Position numbers and translations under genes: made by a program | Shown here: piece by piece, positions 1 to 5,460 of the stretch | Layout: each line of letters starts with the position of its first letter | Numbering within the stretch: position 1 is the stretch's first letter | Source of the DNA: an uncultured Lachnospiraceae bacterium | GTDB lineage: Bacteria; Bacillota; Clostridia; Lachnospirales; Lachnospiraceae | Length of the DNA stretch: 5,526 nucleotides | NCBI GenBank assembly: GCA_947177515.1 | Contig: CAMWUU010000252.1 | Coordinates: 1 to 5,526, forward strand | Direction: 5' to 3' | The notes under the pieces: generated by a model | Database searches by the model: none | What the model was told of the DNA's origin: nothing | What the model saw: only the letters and a program-made list of their open reading frames with translations

Positions 1-228
1 GTCCTCCTTTTCAGATTCTGCAACTTCCATAGCTTCCCCCTTGGTCTTATCGGCAAAAAATCTCCCGATACCGGGTTCAAAGCCGTCCAAAGAAGGAGTA
101 GTGCCCTCTTTTACACTAGCGTGCTTTTCCACGGCCAGGCGGGTAAATCCCACTTCCCTCAGATTGGAATCAATTGTGCGTTTTTCCTTTGTGTATGTAA
201 TGGCCGCCGCCTTGATCACATTAGACAA
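1..228 (-). CDS. fliH: FliH, flagellar export ATPase regulator (N-terminal part, cut by the window edge)
   Basis: This open frame has no stop before the window edge; 76 codons are visible. FliH binds and restrains the FliI ATPase and docks it at the flagellar type III export gate in the cytoplasm. The call rests mainly on position, directly after fliG, and on an N-terminus (MSNVIKAAAITYTKEKRTID) that resembles clostridial FliH starts; the conserved C-terminal FliH domain lies outside the window. I chose the TTG at 228-226 because an almost perfect Shine-Dalgarno site (GGAGGTGA, 244-237) sits 8 nt upstream of it. The GTG at 219-217 would leave a spacing of 17 nt, which is poor. With the TTG start, the gene overlaps the end of fliG by 8 nt, suggesting translational coupling. 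The visible part is rich in charged residues, normal for the FliH N-terminal region. Family assignment is fairly sure; the exact start is likely. Confidence 0.8.
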   Translation of the reverse strand, partial: MSNVIKAAAITYTKEKRTIDSNLREVGFTRLAVEKHASVKEGTTPSLDGFEPGIGRFFADKTKGEAMEVAESEKED

Positions 229-1234
229 CGATCTCGTCACCTCCACCCCTGGAGATTACAATTTCGCCGGAATCCTCCAGCTTTCTAATAACATTTACAA
301 TCTTCTGTTGCGCCTCCTCAACATCCTTCATACGGACAGGTCCCATAAAATCCATATCCTCCCGGATCATGGTTACCAGACGCTTGGAAAGGTTGTTAAA
401 GATCGCTGTCTGTACTTCCTCCGTGGAAGCCTTCAGGGCTACCGCAAGCTCGTTATTGTCCACTTCACGCAGCACGCGCTGAATGGAGCGGTCATCGAGG
501 GTAAGGATATCCTCAAATACAAACATTTTCTTACGGATTTCATCTGCCAATTCTGGTTCTTCGATTTCGAGATTTTCCATAATATGTTTCTCGGTTCCAC
601 GGTCGACCGTATTCAAAATCTCCACAATTGCATCCACGCCACCCGCAATGGTGTAATCCTGGTTGACCAGCGCAGAAAGCTTACGCTCAAGCACCCGCTC
701 CACCTCTTTTAACACATCCGGGGAGGTACGGTCCATCTGGGCGATACGTTTTGCAACATCCGCCTGCTTATCCGGTGCAAGCGCCCCGATAATCGCTGCT
801 GCCTGCGACGATGGCAGGTAGGATAAAATAAGGGCGATTGTCTGTGGGTGCTCATCCTGGATAAAGGTAAGTAACTGGCTTGCCTCCGCCTTGCGGATAA
901 ACTCGAACGGGCGTACCTGCAGGGAAGCCGTTAGCTTGCCGATCACCTCGCGCGCCTTCTCCGCGCCAAGGGCTTTTTCGAGCAGATCCTTCGCGTAGCC
1001 GATACCGCCCTCCGCAATATACTGCTGCGCCAGACATACCTGGTAGAATTCGTCCATAACGGACTCCTTCGTACTCTGCGATATGCTCCTGGTATTCGCA
1101 ATCTCAAGCGTCAACTGCTCAATCTCTTCTTCTTTTAGATGCTTGAAAATTTTTGAGGAGCGCTCAGGTCCCAATGAGATCAGCAATATTGCTGTCTTTT
1201 GCAGACCGGAAAGCTCTTCCCCTTCCTTTGCCAT
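221..1234 (-). CDS. fliG: FliG, flagellar rotor/switch protein
   Basis: FliG forms the ring on the cytoplasmic face of the MS ring, where it takes torque from the stator and is part of the rotation switch. At 337 residues it is full length for the family. The N-terminal FliF-binding domain covers about residues 5-100. The middle domain carries the EHPQTIALIL motif (128-137), the surface known to bind FliM. The MFVF hinge follows at 237-240. The C-terminal torque domain has DDRSIQ (247-252), Lys268, Arg285, Glu292-Asp293 and GPVR (298-301), matching the charged residues that face the stator in enteric FliG. The end has the usual GEIVISRGGGDE type tail. The ATG start has AAGGAGG eight nt upstream (1249-1243). 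The gene begins 41 nt after fliF and its last 8 nt overlap fliH. Nothing is missing or odd; this is a confident call. Confidence 0.98.
   Translation of the reverse strand: MAKEGEELSGLQKTAILLISLGPERSSKIFKHLKEEEIEQLTLEIANTRSISQSTKESVMDEFYQVCLAQQYIAEGGIGYAKDLLEKALGAEKAREVIGKLTASLQVRPFEFIRKAEASQLLTFIQDEHPQTIALILSYLPSSQAAAIIGALAPDKQADVAKRIAQMDRTSPDVLKEVERVLERKLSALVNQDYTIAGGVDAIVEILNTVDRGTEKHIMENLEIEEPELADEIRKKMFVFEDILTLDDRSIQRVLREVDNNELAVALKASTEEVQTAIFNNLSKRLVTMIREDMDFMGPVRMKDVEEAQQKIVNVIRKLEDSGEIVISRGGGDEIVV
237..244 (-). promoter_or_regulatory. Shine-Dalgarno site of fliH, inside the 3' end of fliG
   Basis: The coding strand reads GGAGGTGA, an 8-base match to the 16S rRNA anti-Shine-Dalgarno sequence, inside the Gly-Gly-Asp codons near the end of fliG. 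It is 8 nt from TTG (228-226), the best position for initiation, and decides the fliH start. There is no ATG in the fliH frame nearby. Confidence 0.8.
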
Positions 1235-1275
1235 CTGCCCTTCCTCCTTCTTTGCGTTCTACTACCAAAGGACTA

Positions 1276-2883
1276 TCAACCCCAATCATCACTGAGCCAG
1301 TTGCGCAATAGCGCCGCAACCGCCTCCGGGTTTTCGTCCACAAATTTTTCGATCAAGCGCTTTGTTTCTGAACCTTCACTAAATTCAAGATCTTCCAGTG
1401 ACTGGTTTTCCTTTGTTGTCGCAAGAAGCTTCTCAACCGAAAGCTCCGGCTCTGTTTCGATCACTTCCTCCGGCTTGGATACACGGAAGACAACAAAAAT
1501 CAGAAGCCCGATAATCACGACAAACAGAAGGATGGTAAGCAACAGGTTCCAGTTAAAGCCTTCCTCCACTTCGTCGATAAAGGTCGGAATCTCAATAATA
1601 CGCAGGGAAAGGCGGCTGGCATCAATGCCCGTAGCCATCGAAAAGGCTTCACGGTAGCTGGCAACCAACTCCTCATCCGTCACCTGCACTGGCTGGCTGT
1701 TGCGGATCTTGTATTCCTCATAGGTCATCTCACCCAAAAGCCCCAAAACCTCAAGTTCACGCTCTGTATACTGCCGCACGCGCTTTAAAACAATCGCCCC
1801 GGAAGAATTATCCAGGTTTACAATGCCTAACTCGCGCATGGTCTTAACGGTTCTCTCGCTGGGCAGGTATGTAATTTTGGTTGACTCGTAGGAACTGCTA
1901 CCGCTGCCAGTATTTTGTATATAGTAATCATTCTCATCATTTGAGTCCGTGCCCGGGATATCACCCTGCCCGTTCGTATTCTCCGACGCGACATGCTCAT
2001 AGATTCCCTGTAACCCCTGTTCCTGTCCCTCCGCCGGAAGATATTCATGCAGGTACTCCTCAATCTTATCGTAGTTGACATCTAAGGAAAACTCTGCATC
2101 CACATAATCAAAACCTAAAAAAAGACCATACCGCTGCGCTGAATCACGATAAAAATTATTTGTCTGCACCCACTGATCATGCTGGTTGCTAAGGGAGAGG
2201 GTTTCTTCATCCTCCGGTCCGCTGTAGAGCATATTGCCGTGCTGGTCAATAATCTTTACGTTCTCACCCGTCTTGTTGCCAAGCGCATTCGCAACCGTAA
2301 CCGCAATACTTGTAGCTGCCACAGAAGTATTGAATTTTGAATTGATCGTTAAAAAGACCGAGCAGGGGATTTCCTTGTTTTCATCCAAAATCGTTGAAGT
2401 ACGGTCGATGGGGATATAGCGCACCTGCGCCTTCTCCACGCCCTCAATCCCTTCTATGTAGCTTTCAAGCTCCGCCATCGTGTACTCCGCGGATTTTAGG
2501 TTCTTCTCATAATTTGTCGTGCTCATGTCGCTCTTTAGGAGTTCCTCAAGCGTTACCCTGCCTTCCTCCATCAAAGAGCTCCCGACAATTGCATAATTTG
2601 CCTGCACTGTCTTTTTGGAATCGACATAGATGGTTACGCTGTCATCCCCAATCTTATGGGCAATCCCGGATTCCGTCAGGAGCTGGTCCACGGACTTTGC
2701 CACCCCGACATCCTCGAAGGTCCGCCAACGTGTGTAGGTCGTGCGCCCAAAAAAGTACGCCAATAACAGGAGCATGATCACCACCGCGCCCACCGTGCTT
2801 AGGATGATCGTCTTCTGCTTTTTGGTGTACTTGTTCCACATCTCCAATATTTTATTCAATAGTTGTTTAAACCTGTCCTGCAT
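1276..2883 (-). CDS. fliF: FliF, flagellar MS-ring protein
   Basis: FliF assembles into the membrane ring that is the base of the flagellum and surrounds the export gate. The 535-residue product has the family layout: a short cytoplasmic N-terminus, a first membrane helix at about 25-46, ring-building modules of the YscJ/FliF type at about 47-220 (with the GVEKAQVRYIP strand at 148-158), a long second extracytoplasmic part, a second membrane helix at about 446-468 and a cytoplasmic tail. The last ~28 residues (DENPEAVAALLRNWLSDDWG) are the FliG-binding peptide. The region about 298-345, rich in Gly, Ser, Asn and Asp, corresponds to the low-complexity insertion in the third ring module. The part at 340-405 looks unlike the textbook enteric FliF, which I take as normal for this lineage. 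The start follows fliE by 18 nt. Its Shine-Dalgarno is modest (GGGGT). There is no signal peptide, as expected. Confidence 0.97.
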   Translation of the reverse strand: MQDRFKQLLNKILEMWNKYTKKQKTIILSTVGAVVIMLLLLAYFFGRTTYTRWRTFEDVGVAKSVDQLLTESGIAHKIGDDSVTIYVDSKKTVQANYAIVGSSLMEEGRVTLEELLKSDMSTTNYEKNLKSAEYTMAELESYIEGIEGVEKAQVRYIPIDRTSTILDENKEIPCSVFLTINSKFNTSVAATSIAVTVANALGNKTGENVKIIDQHGNMLYSGPEDEETLSLSNQHDQWVQTNNFYRDSAQRYGLFLGFDYVDAEFSLDVNYDKIEEYLHEYLPAEGQEQGLQGIYEHVASENTNGQGDIPGTDSNDENDYYIQNTGSGSSSYESTKITYLPSERTVKTMRELGIVNLDNSSGAIVLKRVRQYTERELEVLGLLGEMTYEEYKIRNSQPVQVTDEELVASYREAFSMATGIDASRLSLRIIEIPTFIDEVEEGFNWNLLLTILLFVVIIGLLIFVVFRVSKPEEVIETEPELSVEKLLATTKENQSLEDLEFSEGSETKRLIEKFVDENPEAVAALLRNWLSDDWG

Positions 2884-2891
2884 GGAATATT

Positions 2892-2896
2892 ACCCC
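2892..2896 (-). promoter_or_regulatory. Weak, wobble-type Shine-Dalgarno site of fliF
   Basis: The coding strand has GGGGT ending 8 nt before the fliF ATG. It can pair with the anti-Shine-Dalgarno with one G-U wobble. No GGAGG is present; AAGGA at 2903-2899 is 15 nt away and overlaps the fliE stop codon. fliF is therefore probably translated less strongly than fliG or flgC, or by coupling to fliE 18 nt upstream. Confidence 0.5.
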
Positions 2897-2901
2897 AATC
2901 C

Positions 2902-3216
2902 TTAGAATTGTAACTGCATGAGCTCTTTGTAAGCATCCAGCACTGCATTGCGTACCGCAACAGTATATTGTAGGGACATGTTTGCTTTCGTCTGTGCCAC
3001 CTGCACATCTGTCGTCGAATTCTTAAAACCCATCATGTAGGAAAGTTCTTCCTCCCTGGCGGCATTGGTGAGATCGTTCGTTTCACGCAACATGGAAAGC
3101 GCCGACTGGAATAACGTTTCAAACGCCGTATTCTTCTGTGGGGTTTCCTTTGTTTTTTCCCAGCCCGCCGTATAATCCTCAAACCTACTAATCGCACCTA
3201 TTGATGTAAAATCCAT
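2902..3216 (-). CDS. fliE: FliE, MS ring-rod junction protein
   Basis: FliE is a small protein exported early through the flagellar type III apparatus; it links the MS ring to the proximal rod. The product has 104 residues, the normal size. The diagnostic part is the C-terminal half: VQVAQTKANMSLQYTVAVRN (71-90) followed by AVLDAYKELMQLQF, matching the family pattern of an Ala/Lys-rich helix, a VRN turn and an AYxEimxMq ending. The N-terminal half is variable, also typical. GGAG lies 7 nt before the ATG. It sits 55 nt after flgC and 18 nt before fliF, in the standard flgB-flgC-fliE-fliF order. There is no cleavable signal peptide, consistent with type III export. Confidence 0.96.
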   Translation of the reverse strand: MDFTSIGAISRFEDYTAGWEKTKETPQKNTAFETLFQSALSMLRETNDLTNAAREEELSYMMGFKNSTTDVQVAQTKANMSLQYTVAVRNAVLDAYKELMQLQF

Positions 3217-3271
3217 TATTTTTCTCCATTCCCCGCCGTTCCCGGCCTAAATTCAATCCCCGGGCAGGCTA

Positions 3272-3727
3272 TCAGCCCTTGCCCACCTCAAGCCCTTTCA
3301 ACAGCATATTCTTCGTCGCATTAAAAGCAGTAATATTTGCCTCATATGCGCGCGAAGCATCAATCAGGTTGGTCATTTCTGTTACCGAGTTGATATTTGG
3401 CTGCGTCACATAACCATCTTCATCTGCATCCGGGTTTCCCGGCTCATAAACCCTGCGCAACGGTGTCGCGTGATCCTCGACAATCGCCGTTACTTTCACC
3501 CCGTTGCCGATCAGATTGGTCGCATTATCCTGCTGCCCCATCGCAAGCATACTCGAAAAAGTATCATAACCTTTTGTCTGGAACAGCACCGTTTTGCGAC
3601 GGAACACATTCCCATTCTCATCCCTCGTTGTACTTACATTCGCGAGGTTTTGTGCGATCGTATCCATCCGCACGCGCTGCGCAGTCAAACCGCTTGCGCT
3701 GACATTTAACGAATCAAAACTTGACAT
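3272..3727 (-). CDS. flgC: FlgC, proximal rod protein
   Basis: FlgC is a subunit of the proximal rod, the drive shaft that crosses the cell wall; it is exported by the flagellar type III system. The 151-residue product has the N-terminal rod signature SASGLTAQRVRMDTIAQNLA (10-29) followed by NVSTTR. The C-terminal signature runs from YEPGNPDADEDGYV (94-107) through PNINSVTEMTNLIDASRAYE (110-129) to NATKNMLLKGLEVGK. These paired end segments form the coiled coil shared by rod, hook and filament proteins. Length is normal for the family. The ATG has AAGGAGG 5 nt upstream. It follows flgB after an 87-nt, purine-rich gap, the longest inside the operon, and precedes fliE by 55 nt. Confidence 0.97.
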   Translation of the reverse strand: MSSFDSLNVSASGLTAQRVRMDTIAQNLANVSTTRDENGNVFRRKTVLFQTKGYDTFSSMLAMGQQDNATNLIGNGVKVTAIVEDHATPLRRVYEPGNPDADEDGYVTQPNINSVTEMTNLIDASRAYEANITAFNATKNMLLKGLEVGKG

Positions 3728-3814
3728 TTCATCCTCCTTCTTCCCACTTCTGCCACCCTCCCTCTTCCTCTTTCAAAGAAAAGGGTGTTCTTCACCTGGG
3801 TGTACCCGCAAAAA

Positions 3815-4213
3815 TCAATTTCTGTTCAATACCATCCTGATCCGTGAAAATTCCTGTGTAATTGAATCGAGCAAAGTGTAATAACGTATTGTATTCTGCG
3901 CAAGGTTCGCATTTTCCACATCCACATCTACATTATTACCATCCAGGCGATAACTTAGTTCTTTCTGGTCCACATAGGTCGTTGCCTTCAAATTAGAAAG
4001 ATTTACACCTGCCACCGCCCTATCCATGGAAACCTCCGTCCCCGCATTTGAAAGCTCCTTCTTAAGATAATCTTCAAACATAATATCGCTGCGTTTGAAG
4101 CCCGGAGTACTCACATTTGCCAGATTATTGTCCAAAACCGCATTCCGCACCCAACAGGCATCTGCCGCCTTGTTCAATACGTTTATGTAATTATATACAT
4201 CTGAACCAATCAT
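3815..4213 (-). CDS. flgB: FlgB, proximal rod protein
   Basis: FlgB is a proximal rod subunit and the first gene of the flagellar operon here. The 132-residue product is normal in length. It shows the rod N-terminal motif NNLANVSTPGFKR (29-41), in which ANxxTPGFKR is the family hallmark, and the C-terminal helix segment LDGNNVDVDVENANLAQNTI (90-109) followed by RYYTLLDSI. The residue pattern MIGSDVYNYINVLNKAADAC at the N-terminus resembles clostridial FlgB. The ATG is preceded by AAAGGA at 7 nt. Upstream lies a strong sigma-A type promoter with a leader of about 58 nt. Two further ATGs (4221-4219 and 4218-4216) lie between the Shine-Dalgarno and the chosen start but are out of frame. Confidence 0.97.
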   Translation of the reverse strand: MIGSDVYNYINVLNKAADACWVRNAVLDNNLANVSTPGFKRSDIMFEDYLKKELSNAGTEVSMDRAVAGVNLSNLKATTYVDQKELSYRLDGNNVDVDVENANLAQNTIRYYTLLDSITQEFSRIRMVLNRN

Positions 4214-4278
4214 CCCATCATCCTTTCAATTCAAAAATTTATGTATGTTTCACCTACAGCACAATTTACACACATTAT

Positions 4279-4307
4279 ATTATAGTCAGTTTGGGGCAAA
4301 AATACAA
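4279..4307 (-). promoter_or_regulatory. Sigma-A type promoter of the flagellar operon
   Basis: The coding strand reads TTGTAT (4307-4302), a 17-bp spacer, then a perfect TATAAT (4284-4279). Transcription should start near 4272, giving a leader of about 58 nt before flgB. A second TATAAT overlaps at 4279-4274. It lies downstream of the codY terminator, so the flagellar genes should have their own promoter. This is the housekeeping type expected for early flagellar genes, parallel to the main fla/che promoter of B. subtilis. Confidence 0.85.
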
Positions 4308-4310
4308 GTA

Positions 4311-4352
4311 ATATTTAAAATTTTTTAACAATCAAAATTTTTTTCTATTTTT
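4311..4352 (-). promoter_or_regulatory. A/T-tract region upstream of the flgB promoter (possible UP element)
   Basis: Directly upstream of the -35 box are two copies of the self-complementary octamer AAAATTTT (4317-4324 and 4334-4341, 17 bp centre to centre) plus further A and T runs. Such tracts can bend DNA or bind the RNA polymerase alpha subunit. The paired octamers could also be a protein site. This is composition-based inference. Confidence 0.35.
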
Positions 4353-4396
4353 CCCCCTTTCCACAGCCAGATATTCTCAAATGTTGGCACAATTGG

Positions 4397-4453
4397 AAAA
4401 AAAGAACAAAGAGATAGACGCGGTTACCCCCCGTAAACAAATCCCTTTGCTCT
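4397..4453 (-). terminator. Intrinsic terminator after codY
   Basis: On the coding strand AGAGCAAAGGGAT (4453-4441) pairs with ATCTCTTTGTTCT (4415-4403), a 13-bp stem with two G-U pairs and no bulge. It is followed at once by six more T residues (4402-4397). The 25-nt loop contains a second small stem (ACG.GG/CC.CGT around 4434-4418). The U-tract is only on this side, so it terminates minus-strand transcription, separating codY from the flagellar operon. It lies about 114 nt after the codY stop. Confidence 0.85.
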
Positions 4454-4570
4454 AAACCAATCCATTTCCATATACTGCCAGCACCTATACTGGTTGCTAA
4501 CTTTTTCCATATTGGGCATCCACTGTACTACCCGTTCCTTATGCTGTATTTTTTCAAACAAACCTGTCAC
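4424..4570 (-). CDS. Possible 48-codon small ORF overlapping the codY stop
   Basis: A GTG at 4570-4568 overlaps the codY TGA in a GTGA arrangement and opens a frame of 48 codons ending at TAA (4426-4424). The predicted peptide is rich in Trp (3), Tyr (3) and Met (4), contains one Cys and matches nothing I recognise. I see no membrane segment or domain. No Shine-Dalgarno is visible before the GTG, so translation would depend on coupling with codY; ATGs at 4519-4517 and 4510-4508 are alternatives without a well-placed ribosome site. Its stop codon lies in the loop of the codY terminator, so the frame runs through the left stem arm. A stop-free run of this size can arise by chance. Treat it as a candidate only. 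Confidence 0.2.
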   Translation of the reverse strand: MTGLFEKIQHKERVVQWMPNMEKVSNQYRCWQYMEMDWFRAKGFVYGG

Positions 4571-5334
4571 TGCATTTTTTTCAATTCGTCAAACACCACA
4601 TCATTGAGCACCCGGATATACGTCCCTTTCATTCCTGAAGATCTCGACTCGATCACTCCCGCACTTTCAAACTTGCGCAGCGCATTCACTATTACAGATC
4701 TGGTAATACCGACACGATCCGCAATTTTACTTGCCACAAGAATGCCTTCATTACCGTCAAGCTCCTCAAAAATATGGGTGATTGCCTCAAGCTCCGAAAA
4801 CGACAGCGTGCTGATTGCTGACCTCACTATCTGGACTTTGCGGTTCTCCTCAGCATTCTCCTCGTTGACTGAGCGCATCATTTCCAGTCCGACAACCGTC
4901 GTGCCATACTCGCTCAGAATTATGTCATCAATCGAATACTGCTCCTTATTCTTATAGAGGAACAATGTGCCAAGCCGTTCCCCGGCGATATCAATTGGCG
5001 TGATAATCGCCCGGTACGAATCCATATGCTCAAATTCAAAACCAAGCGTGGCAAGGTTCACATTCTCTTTTGTTGACAGGATATTCAAAAGCCGCTCATT
5101 TAACATCGGGTCGATATAACCGCCCACCGAATCCCGGATCAGCTCCGAAATCGGCGCTATATCCGAACGGTTCCTTATGCCGAGCACCTTCCCCTTCCTG
5201 CTGATTACAAGGATGTTCGAGCCAAGAATATCACTCAGCACCAGGCAGATATCATTAAAAACAACCTTGTGGGAATTGTTGTTATGCAGCAACTTATTTA
5301 TCTTTCTGGTTTTGTCCAACAGTTGTACACTCAT
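4567..5334 (-). CDS. codY: CodY, global transcription regulator of nutrient-limited growth
   Basis: CodY is a DNA-binding dimer that, when loaded with branched-chain amino acids (and GTP in many species), represses amino acid uptake, biosynthesis and, in B. subtilis, motility genes. The 255-residue product is close to the usual ~259. Residues 1-155 form the GAF effector domain (LLDKTRKINKLL at 5-16, RKGKVLGIRN at 46-55, GERLGTLFLYKN at 118-129, YGTTVVGLE at 143-151). The winged helix-turn-helix covers 178-245 and is almost identical to the Bacillus protein: SELEAI (180-185), ASKIADRVGITRSVIVNALR (201-220) and GMKGTYIRVL (234-243). Ser213 aligns with B. subtilis Ser215, a phosphorylation site. 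In contrast, residues 56-105 diverge strongly from Bacillus CodY. It has its own promoter upstream, its own terminator downstream, and lies between topA and flgB. Confidence 0.97.
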   Translation of the reverse strand: MSVQLLDKTRKINKLLHNNNSHKVVFNDICLVLSDILGSNILVISRKGKVLGIRNRSDIAPISELIRDSVGGYIDPMLNERLLNILSTKENVNLATLGFEFEHMDSYRAIITPIDIAGERLGTLFLYKNKEQYSIDDIILSEYGTTVVGLEMMRSVNEENAEENRKVQIVRSAISTLSFSELEAITHIFEELDGNEGILVASKIADRVGITRSVIVNALRKFESAGVIESRSSGMKGTYIRVLNDVVFDELKKMQ

Positions 5335-5363
5335 GACCTGACCCCCCGTACATTATTATTCAT
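5331..5363 (-). CDS. Possible 10-codon upstream ORF ending on the codY start
   Basis: ATG at 5363-5361 opens a frame encoding MNNNVRGVRS, whose TGA (5333-5331) overlaps the codY ATG as ATGA. The predicted transcription start falls at about 5363, so the ORF would be leaderless or nearly so, with no Shine-Dalgarno of its own. It covers the codY ribosome site. It may be chance; recorded because the junction is of the kind seen in coupled translation. Confidence 0.15.
   Translation of the reverse strand: MNNNVRGVRS
5341..5346 (-). promoter_or_regulatory. G-run Shine-Dalgarno site of codY
   Basis: The codY ATG is preceded by six G residues and a T (5347-5341). GGGGGT can pair with the anti-Shine-Dalgarno core ACCUCC using one G-U wobble, at 6 nt from the start. 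No conventional GGAGG is present. The same ten bases, TACGGGGGGT, occur again in the loop of the codY terminator. Confidence 0.6.
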
Positions 5364-5369
5364 ACGTCC

Positions 5370-5398
5370 ATAATAACACAACTATTGTACAAAAACAA
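5370..5398 (-). promoter_or_regulatory. Sigma-A type, extended -10 promoter of codY
   Basis: The coding strand reads TTGTTT (5398-5393), a 17-bp spacer, and TATTAT (5375-5370) with TGT just before the -10, an extended -10 element. Transcription should begin near 5363, leaving a short leader of about 29 nt. No terminator for topA is evident in the spacer, so read-through from topA is also possible. Confidence 0.75.
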
Positions 5399-5432
5399 GT
5401 AGAATTTTCAATTTTGCCACAATTTTAATCTA

Positions 5433-5447
5433 TATTTTCTGATTTTT
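5433..5447. promoter_or_regulatory. Possible CodY box upstream of codY
   Basis: The plus strand TATTTTCTGATTTTT matches the palindromic CodY consensus AATTTTCWGAAAATT at 11 of 15 positions, including the central TTTTCTGA. It lies about 35 bp upstream of the -35 box. A half site, AATTTTCA (5403-5410), lies closer, just before the -35. The region is very AT-rich, so partial matches are easy to find; autoregulation is only suggested. Confidence 0.3.
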
Positions 5448-5460
5448 TGAATTCTTACGT

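Noticed and set aside
41..712. Plus-strand open frame of 223 codons opposite the end of fliG and start of fliH
   Set aside because: It is the antisense shadow of well-supported genes, has no ribosome site and its product shows no recognisable family.
1250..1270. CTTTG/CAAAG hairpin just upstream of the fliG Shine-Dalgarno
   Set aside because: Five mostly A-U pairs with an 11-nt loop; it does not cover the ribosome site and is likely chance.
1199..1657. Plus-strand frame of 152 codons opposite the fliF C-terminus
   Set aside because: Low-complexity Ser/Arg-rich product, antisense to fliF; a typical shadow frame.
3241..3264. CCCGG/CCGGG inverted repeat in the flgC-fliE gap
   Set aside because: Only 5 bp with a 14-nt loop and no T-run; too weak for a terminator inside an operon.
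3780..3805. GGTG-AAGAA-CACC hairpin followed by CTTTTCTTT after flgB
   Set aside because: A 4-bp stem and an interrupted T-run are too weak for an internal terminator.
4224..4235. TTTCAATTCAAA near-palindrome overlapping the flgB ribosome site
   Set aside because: Imperfect and AT-rich; it does not match the CodY consensus or any operator I recognise.
4214..4352. Search for a CodY box at the flgB promoter
   Set aside because: The best alignments to AATTTTCWGAAAATT reach only about half of the positions, so I do not claim direct CodY control of the flagellar promoter from sequence.
4384..4400. TTGGCAC on the plus strand, an exact sigma-54 -24 box
   Set aside because: The required GC at -12 is missing (the sequence continues AATTGGAAAA) and no plus-strand gene follows.
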